DNA of 64,000 nt from Hamadaea tsunoensis DSM 44101 (GCF_000428945.1 NZ_AUAX01000001.1:248001-312000); one strand, 5' to 3'; numbered from the stretch's first letter, positions 8,207 through 16,342 are shown. Notes: a model not told the origin generated them from the sequence alone. Program-made: numbers and translations.

Positions 8207-8614
8207 GGCCCAAAGGATACGTTTCCCCGGCCTTGTCCGCGTGTCCGCCCGCCGGTCACAATCTGCCCCGCTGACCACGCCGCCGCACAAGATCAGAACA
8301 TGGGGAAGTCGCACGGTCACATTCGTGCCCAGACGTGCAGATCCTACCTACGCGCCTCGCCCAGCCACCGTTCCGGCGGAGCCAGATCGCTCTATATAGG
8401 ACGGTCAGTACGACACCGGAGGATTGAGGGGCGAGACCGCGGAGGTGAGATCGGCGAACCCGGGAAATAGTGATCTTAATCTTGAAGATCTTCCCGGAGA
8501 GGGCTCAAAATCCAGGACTTCTATGCCCTTCTGCGTAGTTTGACCCTGGCGGGGCGCCAAGTACGTACTATTGCCTAGAGACATCTGCCCGGTGTTGGCG
8601 GCAGTCTTGACGGT
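8207..8614. other. Gene-free interval upstream of the PP2C gene
   Basis: About 400 bp. The part near 8320-8400 has no gene I can support. 8431-8482 is a degraded copy of repeat kind 6. After it the DNA is unusually AT-rich (GATCTTAATCTTGAAGATC), then TTGACC near 8539 and TACTAT near 8566 may be promoter elements for the phosphatase gene, although their 20-bp spacing is long. Confidence 0.5.
8431..8482 (+). repeat. Repeat kind 6, degraded copy (right end only)
   Basis: GCGAGACCGCGGAGGTGAGA followed by TCGGCGAACCCGGG and TGATCTT matches the right third of the element at 3164-3292 and 26147-26277. The left two thirds are not recognisable. Confidence 0.6.
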
Positions 8615-9334
8615 ATGAGCCTCACCCTGCACCCCGCGCTCGTCACGGATCTCGGCCTGATTCGGACGAACAACGAGGACTCGGCGCACGCCGGGGCCCG
8701 TCTCGTCGTCGTCGCCGACGGGATCGGTGGCGCGCCCGCGGGTGAGGACGCGAGCGACATCGTCATCCGCGCTCTGAACGATCTTGACACGGCCGATCTC
8801 GGCGGCGACCCGACGGGCGCCGTCCTCGACCGGCTGCGCATCGCCAACCGCGAGATCCGCCAGTCGTCCATCGACGACCCGAGCAAGGAGGGCATGGGCA
8901 CGACGGTCACCGCCCTCCTGCTCTCCGGCCCGGCCATCACCGTGGTGCACGTGGGCGACTCGCGGGCCTACCTGATGCGGGGCAACGAGTTCCGCCGGCT
9001 CACCCGGGACGACACCTACGTGCAGTCGCTGGTCGACCAGGGCCTGCTCTCCGAGGAGGACGCCCGGCACCACCCGCAGAAGTCGATCATCACGCAGTCG
9101 GTGCAGGGCCTCGACTTCACGGCGGCCTGCTCCACCGTGCCGGTCCAGGCCGGCGACCGGCTGCTGGTGTGCAGCGACGGGCTGTCCGACATCGTGACCG
9201 ACCACAGCCTCGCGCGCTGCCTGATCGCCAACCCCGACCCCCAGCAGGCGGCGGAGCAGCTGGTCAAGCTTGCCCTCCAGGCCGGTGCCCCCGACAACGT
9301 GACCGTGATCATCGCGACCGTCGTCGACGAGTGA
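8615..9334 (+). CDS. PP2C-family Ser/Thr protein phosphatase
   Basis: A 239-residue single-domain PPM phosphatase. Metal-binding motifs are in order: TDLGLIRTNNEDS with Asp22, VVVADGIGGAPAG with Asp35, GTTVTALL, VVHVGDSRAYL, CSDGLSD and PDNVTVII with the last Asp. It removes phosphate from Ser/Thr using two Mg/Mn ions. There is no membrane segment or FHA partner, so it is a soluble cytoplasmic enzyme like the short PstP relatives. No kinase gene is adjacent (one is at 36.7 kb). It is convergent with the next gene, with 66 bp between them that contain a CGCCCGAGTC direct repeat. Confidence 0.9.
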   Translation: MSLTLHPALVTDLGLIRTNNEDSAHAGARLVVVADGIGGAPAGEDASDIVIRALNDLDTADLGGDPTGAVLDRLRIANREIRQSSIDDPSKEGMGTTVTALLLSGPAITVVHVGDSRAYLMRGNEFRRLTRDDTYVQSLVDQGLLSEEDARHHPQKSIITQSVQGLDFTAACSTVPVQAGDRLLVCSDGLSDIVTDHSLARCLIANPDPQQAAEQLVKLALQAGAPDNVTVIIATVVDE

Positions 9335-9400
9335 GCCGCCGGCGCCGGCTTGCCGCCGCCGACCGTTGATCGCCCGAGTCGGATCGCGTGACCGCCCGAG

Positions 9401-10030
9401 TCAGATCGCGGCGATGGAGACCGGGGCGCGTTCCGCCCTGGCCAGCCCGCGCAGCACCGGAACGGCTCCGTGCCGCTGCACCGACAGCCGGGCCAGCAGC
9501 GTGACGACCACGTCGACCGCGTCCGCCCCGAACTCCGGCGTCGGCAGGCCCACGCTCGCCGCCAGGTCGTCGGTGTGCACGACGATCTCCAGCGTGCGGG
9601 TCGCCAGGAAGTCCGCGGTACGCAGCGACCACCCCGTCCACGGCAGGTAGACGATCCCGCGGTCATCGGCGTCGAGCACGTCCGGGATGGCCGTCAGCGC
9701 GAGGTTGGCGTCGATGGCGATCGCGGCCGGGCCCGGGGCGGCCAGGTCCTCGGCGCTGCCGCGGATCTGCTGGTTGGTCTCGTTGTCCAGCGGCTGCCCC
9801 CGCCAGCGCACCCGGGTGTAGTGGCCGAGCAGCGACACGATCGGGGCGTCCGGCTCGACCGGGCCCTCGACCAGCTCCGGGACCATGGTGATCTGGCGGG
9901 ACAGGTGCGCGGCGAGGCCGCCGACGCTCATCATCTCCAGCGCGCTCGGCTTCGCCCAGGCACCGGCGACGGCCGGCGCGCTCAGGAAGTCGGCGGCGAC
10001 GGCGGCGGCTCGCAGGTAGGTCTCCTTCAC
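9401..10030 (-). CDS. Maleylpyruvate isomerase N-terminal (DinB-like, mycothiol-dependent) family protein
   Basis: A 209-residue protein with the helical DinB/MDMPI layout: an N-terminal helix with GLAAHLSRQ (metal-binding His of the WxxxDxxxHL type), a middle with RTADFLATRTLEIVVHTDDL carrying EIVVHTDD (second and third ligands), and a C-terminal helix. Members are metal-dependent, often mycothiol-linked transferases or isomerases in actinobacteria. GTG at 10030 was chosen since GGAGG lies 8 nt upstream; the frame runs on to 10099 without a ribosome site. The substrate is unknown. Confidence 0.75.
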   Translation of the reverse strand: MKETYLRAAAVAADFLSAPAVAGAWAKPSALEMMSVGGLAAHLSRQITMVPELVEGPVEPDAPIVSLLGHYTRVRWRGQPLDNETNQQIRGSAEDLAAPGPAAIAIDANLALTAIPDVLDADDRGIVYLPWTGWSLRTADFLATRTLEIVVHTDDLAASVGLPTPEFGADAVDVVVTLLARLSVQRHGAVPVLRGLARAERAPVSIAAI

Positions 10031-10195
10031 CCCGCGATCCTCCCACCTCCGTCCGACAAGAACCGGTCCGGCGCGAAGCGGCCCGGTGCCGATCTCCACT
10101 ATGGAAGATCGCGGCGGAAGATCGTGGCGCGGACGTGACGATCATCTCAGTCACTTAGCCCCACGCTAAACATTCTCGTACGGTGTTCGGTGGGA

Positions 10196-10210
10196 ACGAA
10201 ACGGTTTCGT
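10196..10210. promoter_or_regulatory. TetR-type palindrome ACGAAACGGTTTCGT upstream of DHA2 exporter
   Basis: Six-base arms (ACGAAA/TTTCGT) around CGG, extended imperfectly by GG and CC outside, 48 bp before the start codon. Palindromes of this size in front of DHA2 drug exporters are usually bound by a TetR repressor, but no such regulator gene is adjacent. Confidence 0.55.
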
Positions 10211-10257
10211 ACCGACGCTTCCCTCGCCGTGCCGACACCGATGAAAGAGGAACCGCT

Positions 10258-11760
10258 GTGACAACCGCAGTCGCGGAGCGGGCGACGGGCAACCCGTCGG
10301 CCGAAGCCCCCTATCCGAAGCGGTGGCTGGCCCTCATGGTGCTGGCGATCGCCCAGCTCATGGTCGTGCTGGACGCCACCATCGTCAACATCGCGCTGCC
10401 CAAGGCGCAGGTCGACCTCGGCATCACCGACGCCAACCGGCAGTGGGTCATGACGGCGTACACGCTGGCGTTCGGCGGTCTGCTGCTGCTCGGCGGGCGC
10501 ATCGCCGACTACTGGGGGCGCAAGCGTACGTTCCTGGTGGGCGCGGTCGGTTTCGCCCTCGCCTCGGCCCTCGGCGGTCTGGCCACCAACGGCGGCCTGC
10601 TGTTCGCCGCCCGGGCCCTGCAGGGCGGCTTCGGCGCGCTGCTCGCCCCGGCCGGCCTGGCCCTGCTGACGGTGCTGTTCACCGACGCCAAGGAGCGCGC
10701 CAAGGCGTTCGGCGTCTACGGCGGCATCTCGGCCGGCGGCGCGGCGGTCGGCCTGGTGCTCGGCGGCGTGCTGACCGAGTACACCAACTGGCGCTGGTGC
10801 CTGCTCGTGAACATCCCGGTGGCGCTCATCGCGCTGATCCTGGCGCTGCGGATCGTGCCGGAGAGCCGGGCCCACGGCAACACCAAGTACGACATCCCGG
10901 GCGCGATCACCGCGACCCTCGGCCTGGTCTCCCTGGTGTACGGCTTCACCAAGGCCGCCGAGGACGGCTGGGACGCGGCCGCGACGCTGGCCTTCATCGG
11001 CGCCGGGCTCGTGCTGCTCTTCGCCTTCGTGGTCATCGAGCTGCGGTCGAAGAACCCGCTGCTGCCGATGCGCATCGTGCTCGACCGCAACCGGGGCGGC
11101 TCGTACCTCGCCTCGATGCTGGTGGGCGCGGGCATGATGGGCGCCTTCTTCTTCCTGACGTTCTACTTCCAGATCGTGCTCGGCTACACGCCGATCAAGG
11201 CCGGCCTCGCCTCGCTGCCCGTCAGCCTCGGCGTCTTCATCTCGGCCGGTCTGGCCAGCCGGTTCGTGCCGAAGATCGGCCCGAAGCCGCTCATGGTCCT
11301 CGGCTCGCTCCTGGCCGCCGCCGGCATGGCGTACCTGACGCAGATCTCGGTCACCAGCGCGTACGCGAGCCACGTCCTGCCGGCCCAGCTGATCCTGGGT
11401 CTCGGCATGGGCTTCGTCTTCGTGCCGCTGTCCAGCCTGGCGCTGCTCGGCGTGCCGAACCACGACGCCGGTGCCGCGAGCGCCACGCTCAACGCGACCC
11501 AGCAGGTCGGCGGCTCGCTCGGCGCGGCCCTGCTGAACACGTTCGCGACGACGGCGCTGACCGCGTACCTGACCAGCCACCAGGCCACCTCGCCGGAGCA
11601 GGGCAAGCTGATCGCCCTGGAGGCGATGGTGCACAGCTACAAGATCGCCTTCGCGTGGGGCGCCGGGCTGCTGCTGCTCTCCGGCATCGTCACCCTGATC
11701 GTGGTCAAGGCGAGCAAGAAGGACCTCCCGGCGGAATCGTCCGTCGTCCACATGGGATAA
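10258..11760 (+). CDS. DHA2-family (EmrB/QacA-like) MFS drug exporter
   Basis: A 500-residue hydrophobic protein with about 14 predicted membrane helices, the length of the DHA2 family. Motif signs include LDATIVNIALPKAQVDLGI (motif D1 in helix 1), GGRIADYWGRKRTFL (motif A, loop 2-3) and GGAAVGLVLGGVLTE (motif C, helix 5, typical of antiporters). Such proteins expel hydrophobic drugs by proton antiport. GTG at 10258 follows AAAGAGG; the frame extends 75 nt upstream, but that part crosses the palindrome at 10196. The substrate is not predictable. A good hairpin terminator follows. Confidence 0.88.
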   Translation: MTTAVAERATGNPSAEAPYPKRWLALMVLAIAQLMVVLDATIVNIALPKAQVDLGITDANRQWVMTAYTLAFGGLLLLGGRIADYWGRKRTFLVGAVGFALASALGGLATNGGLLFAARALQGGFGALLAPAGLALLTVLFTDAKERAKAFGVYGGISAGGAAVGLVLGGVLTEYTNWRWCLLVNIPVALIALILALRIVPESRAHGNTKYDIPGAITATLGLVSLVYGFTKAAEDGWDAAATLAFIGAGLVLLFAFVVIELRSKNPLLPMRIVLDRNRGGSYLASMLVGAGMMGAFFFLTFYFQIVLGYTPIKAGLASLPVSLGVFISAGLASRFVPKIGPKPLMVLGSLLAAAGMAYLTQISVTSAYASHVLPAQLILGLGMGFVFVPLSSLALLGVPNHDAGAASATLNATQQVGGSLGAALLNTFATTALTAYLTSHQATSPEQGKLIALEAMVHSYKIAFAWGAGLLLLSGIVTLIVVKASKKDLPAESSVVHMG

Positions 11761-11775
11761 TCGAAGTCCGGCCAG

Positions 11776-11811
11776 AGAGGGGGCGCCGCGGCCAGCGGCG
11801 TCCCCTCTTTT
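11776..11811 (+). terminator. Intrinsic terminator of the DHA2 exporter gene
   Basis: AGAGGGGGCGCCGC pairs with GCGGCGTCCCCTCT over 14 bp (one G-U), loop GGCCA-like, followed by TTTT. It lies 16 bp after the stop codon. Confidence 0.8.
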
Positions 11812-11880
11812 CGTCCCCATCTTTTCGTCCATGCCGTCCGTCCATGTTGGCCGTCCATGGTGGTCGTCCATGATGGATGG

Positions 11881-13020
11881 TCAGCGCAGCAGCAGGTTCA
11901 GATCGCCGAACTCGTGCCACAGGTAGCCGGCCTCGATCGCCTCGGTGTAGCAGGCCGCCAGCAGTTCCTCCCCGGCGATCGCGGCCAGCATCAGCAGGTG
12001 CGACGCCCGCGGCTCGTGGAAGCCCGTGAGCAGGCCGTCCACGACGCGTACGCCGGTCTCCGGGGTGATGACGAGTTCCGTCCAGCCGGCGGCGGCGCGT
12101 ACGCCGTCCGGGCCGGTCGCGCTCTCCAGCGCGCGTACGGCGGTGGTGCCGACGGCGATGATCCGGCCACCCGCCGCGCGCGCCTCGTTGACCAGCCGAG
12201 CGGTGGTCGCGCCGACCGTGAAGTGCTCGGCGTAGGGCTTCTCGTCGGCCTCGTGCGAGGCGACGCCGGTGTGCAGGGTGATCGGCGCGACGACCACGCC
12301 GCGGCTGGCGAGGCGGGTGACGAGCGCCTCGGTGAAGGGCCGGCTGGCGCTCGGCATCTCCGCGCTGCCTTCGCGATCCCCTGTCTCCGCGAAGACGCTG
12401 TGGTACGCCGACAGCGGCCACTCCTTCTCCACATAGGAGTACCGGATCGGCCGCCCGTTCCGCCGCAGGTACGCCGGAACGTCGGCGAACGAGGGCTCGG
12501 CGATCCAGAGCCGCTCGGTGTAGGGGGCCAGGAGGGTGATGTTCGCGCCGCCGCGCAGCGTGACGTTCTGGCCCACGTAGCCGGAACGGAACCGCTGCGT
12601 CGTGCGGCCGACCGGCTCCCGCAGTTCCACGACCCACGTGGCTGACTGCACTTCTGGCGGCTCGCGCAAGCGCTCCCCGGCTGGCTGCACTTCTGGCGGC
12701 TCGCGCAAGCGCTCCCCGGCTGGCTGCACTTCTGGCGGCTCGCGCAAGCGCTCCCCGGCTGGCTGCCGGGTGGAGAAGTGCACGACGAGCGTCCCGTCCC
12801 AGGACGGGACCGCGGCGGCCATGGTCGCCGACGTGTTGACCACGAGGACGTCGCCCGGGCGCAGCAGGTCCGGCAGGTCCGTGAACCGATGGTGGGCCAC
12901 CTGGTTCGGGCGCTTGCCGACGAGCAGGCGTACCTCGTCGCGGGACAGGCCCCGGGCCTCGGGCGGCTCGTGCGCCTCGAGTTCGGGGGCGAGGGTGAAG
13001 TCGAGGGTGGCGGTCGTCAT
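11881..13020 (-). CDS. queA: QueA-like S-adenosylmethionine:tRNA ribosyltransferase-isomerase with an internal 13-residue tandem repeat
   Basis: A 379-residue relative of QueA, which moves the ribose of SAM onto 7-aminomethyl-deazaguanine in tRNA to make epoxyqueuosine. Visible blocks include RPGDVLVVNTSATM, PITLHTGVAS, IIAVGTTAVRALES and TGFHEPRASHLLMLAAIAG. Between VVHFSTR and ATWVVELREP the protein has three exact copies of PAGERLREPPEVQ, which should form a surface insertion. The gene overlaps the VOC gene by 4 bp (ATGA). No other queuosine genes are nearby, so the true modification or substrate is inferred only from family. Confidence 0.8.
   Translation of the reverse strand: MTTATLDFTLAPELEAHEPPEARGLSRDEVRLLVGKRPNQVAHHRFTDLPDLLRPGDVLVVNTSATMAAAVPSWDGTLVVHFSTRQPAGERLREPPEVQPAGERLREPPEVQPAGERLREPPEVQSATWVVELREPVGRTTQRFRSGYVGQNVTLRGGANITLLAPYTERLWIAEPSFADVPAYLRRNGRPIRYSYVEKEWPLSAYHSVFAETGDREGSAEMPSASRPFTEALVTRLASRGVVVAPITLHTGVASHEADEKPYAEHFTVGATTARLVNEARAAGGRIIAVGTTAVRALESATGPDGVRAAAGWTELVITPETGVRVVDGLLTGFHEPRASHLLMLAAIAGEELLAACYTEAIEAGYLWHEFGDLNLLLR
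12646..12762. repeat. Three exact 39-bp tandem repeats inside queA
   Basis: Units at 12646-12684, 12685-12723 and 12724-12762 are identical and begin CTGCACTTCTGGCGGCTCGC. Since 39 is a multiple of three the frame is kept, giving three copies of a 13-residue unit. Identity between units points to a recent expansion. Confidence 0.95.
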
Positions 13021-13364
13021 GGCTTCTCACTCCAGATCAGCATTCGGTGTCCTTCGGGGTCCACGGCCACGAATCCGTAGTGGCCGCGGGGGAAGATCTC
13101 GGGCGCGCCCTCGGCCTTCGGTACGCGGGCGTACGCGGCATCGACGTCGGCCCACGTCGCGAACTGCAGGGCGCGGGGCGGGGGGAAGCTGCGCCGGGCG
13201 GGCCGGACGATCTCGACCAGTCCCCCGTCGCCGCCGGAGTAGACGGCGCCCCGCTCGCCGTCGCGCTCCCAGGTGTCCACTGTGGTGAGACCGAGCACGC
13301 CCCCGTAGAACGCGTCGGCCGCGCCGAAGTCGACCACCTCCAGCGGCGCCCAGAGCGTGCTCAC
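13017..13364 (-). CDS. VOC-family (glyoxalase/bleomycin-resistance fold) protein
   Basis: A 115-residue single VOC module with the two beta-alpha-beta-beta-beta repeats: LEVVDFGAADAFYGGVLGL at the start and YGFVAVDPEGHRMLIWSE at the end. Members include glyoxalase I, extradiol dioxygenases and drug-binding proteins, so the reaction is unknown. GTG at 13364 overlaps the stop of the SDR gene by 4 bp, and its own stop overlaps queA by 4 bp, so all three are probably one translationally coupled operon. Confidence 0.78.
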   Translation of the reverse strand: MSTLWAPLEVVDFGAADAFYGGVLGLTTVDTWERDGERGAVYSGGDGGLVEIVRPARRSFPPPRALQFATWADVDAAYARVPKAEGAPEIFPRGHYGFVAVDPEGHRMLIWSEKP

Positions 13365-14059
13365 CGCTCCGCCACGGCATCAGCGGGGATCCAGTCCGCC
13401 AGCCGGTGGCGGCCCGAGGGCGGCCGGTGGGCCAGCAGTCCGAGGACGCCCGGCGCGACCGTCTCCGGCAGCGGCCGGTCGCTGATGTCCTCGCCGGGGA
13501 AGGCGTCCTGGTGCATCCGCGTACGCAGGTCGCCCGGGTCGATCCGCCAGGCGCGGATGGCCGGCTCCTCCTGCGCCAGCACCCGGTTCAGCTGTTCGAG
13601 GGCCGCTTTGGTGCTGCCGTAGCCACCCCAGCCCGCGTACGCCTCGGCGGCCGCGTCGGAGGTGATGTCGGCGACCGCGCCCCGGGCGTCCCGCAGCAGC
13701 GGCAGGGCCAGCTGGGTCAGCGCGAGCGGGGCGAACACGTTGGTCTCGAACAGGTCCCGCAGGGCGTCGACCGGTATCGCGGCGACCGACGGCAGCGGCG
13801 ACGGTCCGAGCGCCCCCGCGTTGTTGACGAGCAGGTCCAGCCCGCCCGTACGCTCCGCGGCGTCGACGAGGGCGGCCCGGTGCCGGGGATCGGTGACGTC
13901 GCCCGCCACCGCCCGTACGCCGGCCAGCCCTTCGGTCGCCGCGGACAGGGATGCGGCGTCGCGGCCGTCGACGACGACGGTCCAGCCGGCCGTGCTGAGG
14001 GTGCGGGTCAGGGCGAGGCCGAGGCCCCGGGAGGCGCCGGTGATGATCGCGGTAGGCAT
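13361..14059 (-). CDS. Short-chain dehydrogenase/reductase
   Basis: A classical SDR of 232 residues: NAD(P)-binding TGASRGLG (7-14), NNAG at about 84-87, and an active-site YGSTKAA with Tyr and Lys four apart. The residue after the first strand (DGRDAASL) suggests no strong NADP preference. It is the first gene of the SDR-VOC-queA operon, divergent from the DosS-like kinase with 122 bp between. The substrate is unknown; SDRs of this length oxidise or reduce small alcohols and ketones. Confidence 0.85.
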   Translation of the reverse strand: MPTAIITGASRGLGLALTRTLSTAGWTVVVDGRDAASLSAATEGLAGVRAVAGDVTDPRHRAALVDAAERTGGLDLLVNNAGALGPSPLPSVAAIPVDALRDLFETNVFAPLALTQLALPLLRDARGAVADITSDAAAEAYAGWGGYGSTKAALEQLNRVLAQEEPAIRAWRIDPGDLRTRMHQDAFPGEDISDRPLPETVAPGVLGLLAHRPPSGRHRLADWIPADAVAER

Positions 14060-14110
14060 GCCTCGACGCTATGCAGCCCGGCGCGCGCCCGAATCGGTCC
14101 ACGGCCGCCC

Positions 14111-14137
14111 AGGTCCTGGGACCTTGGTCCTAGGACT
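14111..14137. promoter_or_regulatory. DosR/DevR-like box upstream of the two-component pair
   Basis: AGGTCCTGGGACCTTGGTCC overlaps itself as repeated GGTCC/GGACC half-sites; the core GGGACCTTGGTCCT (14118-14131) closely matches the GGGACT-type DosR box of mycobacteria. It is about 50 bp before the kinase start and could also reach the divergent SDR operon, suggesting autoregulation by the NarL-type regulator encoded next. Confidence 0.65.
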
Positions 14138-14181
14138 CCCGTCCGACGACGCACCCGCCCCGTCCGGGATAGCGTTCAGGC

Positions 14182-15285
14182 GTGGACGATCGCAGCACGC
14201 TGGACGAACTGAGCGCGGCCGTGCTCGCGGTCAACCGGCACCTGTCCGTCCGGGAGGTGCTCCAGACGATCGTGTCGGCCGCGCAGACCCTCCTCGGCGC
14301 CCGGTACGCGGCTCTCGGCGTACCGGACGACCAAGGTGGTTTCGCGGAGTTCGTCGTCGCGGGAGTCAGCGACGAGCAGCGGGAGAAGATCGGGCCGCTG
14401 CCGCGCCAGCACGGCATCCTCGCGGCGATGCTGACCGAGGCGGGCCCGCAGCGGCTCGCGGACATCCGGCGCGACCCGCGGTTCGGCTGGTGGCCGGCCG
14501 CGCACCCGGTGCTCAAGGGGTTCCTGGGGCGGCAGATCACCGACGGCCGCTCGGTGCTGGGCGCGCTGTTCCTGGCGAACAAGATCGGCGGCGAGTTCAC
14601 CGACGCGGATGAGCGGCTGCTGGGCGTGCTCGCCGCGCACGCGGCGATCGCCCTGACCAACGCGCGCCTCTACGAGCAGAGCCGCGAGCTGACCCTGCTG
14701 GAGGAGCGCCAGCGGGTGGCCCGCGAGCTGCACGACGCGGTGGCGCAGAAGCTGTTCAGCCTGCGCCTGACCACGGAGGCCGCGACCGCCTGGGTACGCC
14801 GTGATCCGGCCCGCGCCGAGACCGAACTGCAGGAGATCCGCTGGCTCGCCGCGCAGGCGACCGAGGAGCTGGGCCAGATCGTCGCCGAGCTGCGCCCGCG
14901 CGAGCTGGTGGACACGGGCCTCGCCGAGACCCTCCGCCGCCGGGTGGCGCTCCTCGACCGCGTCCACGACGCCGCCGTGAGCTTCTCGACCACGCTCGCG
15001 GGCCGCCCGGCACCCGCCGTCGAGGAGGCCGTGCTGCGCATCGTCGAGGAGGCCCTGCACAACGCGCTGCGCCACGCGAACGCCGGCAAGGTCGCGGTCA
15101 CCCTCGCCGGGCCCCCGCTGACCTGCGTCGTCGCCGACGACGGCACCGGCTTCGACACCGCCGCGGCCGATTCCGCCTCGCTCGGCCTCGCCTCCATGCG
15201 CGAGCGCGCCCGCCGGCTCGGCGGCACCCTCGCCGTCGACTCCGGCCAAGGTGGCACCGTGGTCACCCTGACGGTGCCGTCATGA
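14182..15285 (+). CDS. GAF-domain sensor histidine kinase (DosS/DevS-like)
   Basis: A 367-residue soluble kinase. One GAF domain at about 20-165 carries the DosS-type sequence LLGARYAALGVPDD and later GEFTDADERLL. Then come a HisKA_3 dimerisation helix with the phospho-His in ERQRVARELHDAVAQ and a C-terminal ATPase with EEALHNALRHA and DDGTGFD. DosS proteins of mycobacteria have two GAF domains, the first binding haem; here only one is present. The kinase should phosphorylate the NarL-type regulator that overlaps it by 4 bp. GTG 14182 is the only sensible start. Confidence 0.87.
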   Translation: MDDRSTLDELSAAVLAVNRHLSVREVLQTIVSAAQTLLGARYAALGVPDDQGGFAEFVVAGVSDEQREKIGPLPRQHGILAAMLTEAGPQRLADIRRDPRFGWWPAAHPVLKGFLGRQITDGRSVLGALFLANKIGGEFTDADERLLGVLAAHAAIALTNARLYEQSRELTLLEERQRVARELHDAVAQKLFSLRLTTEAATAWVRRDPARAETELQEIRWLAAQATEELGQIVAELRPRELVDTGLAETLRRRVALLDRVHDAAVSFSTTLAGRPAPAVEEAVLRIVEEALHNALRHANAGKVAVTLAGPPLTCVVADDGTGFDTAAADSASLGLASMRERARRLGGTLAVDSGQGGTVVTLTVPS

Positions 15286-15899
15286 TCCGCGTGCTGCTCG
15301 CCGACGACCACGCCGTCGTACGCCGGGGCCTGCGCGTCTTTCTCGAACTGCACGACGACATCACGGTGGTCGGCGAGGCGGCCGACGGGGACTCGTGTGT
15401 CGCGGAGGCGCTCGTCTCCTCGCCGGACGTCATCCTCATGGATCTGCGCATGCCGGGCTCCGACGGGCTGACCGCTCTACGCCGGCTGAAGGCGGCGGGG
15501 TCCGCGGCGCGCGTACTGATCGTCACGAGTTTCACGGACGCGACGCAGATCGTCCCCGCGATCCAGGCCGGCGCGGCGGGCTGCGTCTACAAGGACGTGG
15601 ACCCGGCGGCACTGGCCAACGCCATCCGCACCGTCCACGCTGGACACATCGTCCTGCCGCCCGCGGTCGCGACCGCCCTCGCGGCCGGCCCGTCCGGCGG
15701 CGACCGCATCGACCACCTCACCGCCCGCGAACGGGAAGTCCTGGCGGAGATCGCGCTCGGCCGCTCCAACCGCGAGATCGCCCGCGCCCTGCACCTGGCG
15801 GAGAAGACGGTCAAGACGCACGTCTCCAGCATCCTCATGAAGCTCGGGGTGGACGACCGCACCCAAGCAGCCCTGTACGCGGTCCGCCACACCCCATGA
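15282..15899 (+). CDS. NarL/DosR-type response regulator
   Basis: A 205-residue regulator with a receiver domain (DD at 9-10, phospho-Asp in VILMDLRMPG near residue 54, Thr and Lys further on) and a LuxR-type HTH (LTAREREVLAEIALGRSNRE, then EKTVKTHVSSILMKL). ATG overlaps the kinase stop. It is expected to bind GGGACC-type sites such as the one at 14111-14137 and to mediate the response to whatever the GAF kinase senses. No hypoxia or nitrate reductase genes are next to it. Confidence 0.9.
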   Translation: MIRVLLADDHAVVRRGLRVFLELHDDITVVGEAADGDSCVAEALVSSPDVILMDLRMPGSDGLTALRRLKAAGSAARVLIVTSFTDATQIVPAIQAGAAGCVYKDVDPAALANAIRTVHAGHIVLPPAVATALAAGPSGGDRIDHLTAREREVLAEIALGRSNREIARALHLAEKTVKTHVSSILMKLGVDDRTQAALYAVRHTP

Positions 15900-16024
15900 C
15901 CCGCCGCACTTGGGCTCTCCAGTCGTTGGTGTGGGCGGCTGTCGCCTGCGCCGTCGAGATTCCTCTCCTTCCGGGCGTACGCGTCGCAGGGCTCGCCGGG
16001 AGGCGACGGTGGGTTCGAGATTGG

Positions 16025-16172
16025 CGTGATCAAATACCGCCATTACGGCACCGGGACACCGATTCCCTTGATCAAATACCGCTATTACGGCACGGGAGCC
16101 CCTTTTTGCCGTATAGGCGGTATTTGATCAAGGGAATCGGGCACGGTCTGCCGTTATGGCGGTACTTGATCA
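16025..16172. repeat. Repeat kind 4: long inverted repeat built from GATCAAATACCGCC units
   Basis: Left arm 16025-16096 and right arm about 16100-16172 are near-perfect reverse complements of about 70 bp with a very short loop. Each arm carries two copies of TGATCAAATACCGCNNTACGG, so the whole element has four units, two in each orientation. It would form a large hairpin in RNA or a cruciform in DNA. Confidence 0.85.
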
Positions 16173-16228
16173 CTGGTCGCCGGGGCGAGCCGGGAAGGAC
16201 GCAGCCCATCAAGATCCTGAAGACCAAG

Positions 16229-16342
16229 AGCCTTGGTCATGTCACTCGTATATGTCGAAATCCGGCCGCCGCAACATATACGAGTGACACGATCACGGCC
16301 AGGCGATCCACTTCGACATATATGCGCGACATGATCAAGGCC
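16229..16342. repeat. Repeat kind 5: nested inverted repeat with TGTCACTCGTATATGT arms
   Basis: TGTCACTCGTATATGT at about 16240 pairs exactly with ACATATACGAGTGACA at about 16279. A wider imperfect pairing joins CCTTGGTCATGTCACTCG with the right end TGCGCGACATGATCAAGG. It lies 57 bp after repeat kind 4 and shares no sequence with it apart from GATC-type ends. Confidence 0.8.

Noticed and set aside
12646-12762. Tandem repeat resembling a tiny CRISPR array
   Set aside because: Units are directly adjacent with no spacers and are translated in frame inside queA; no cas genes.
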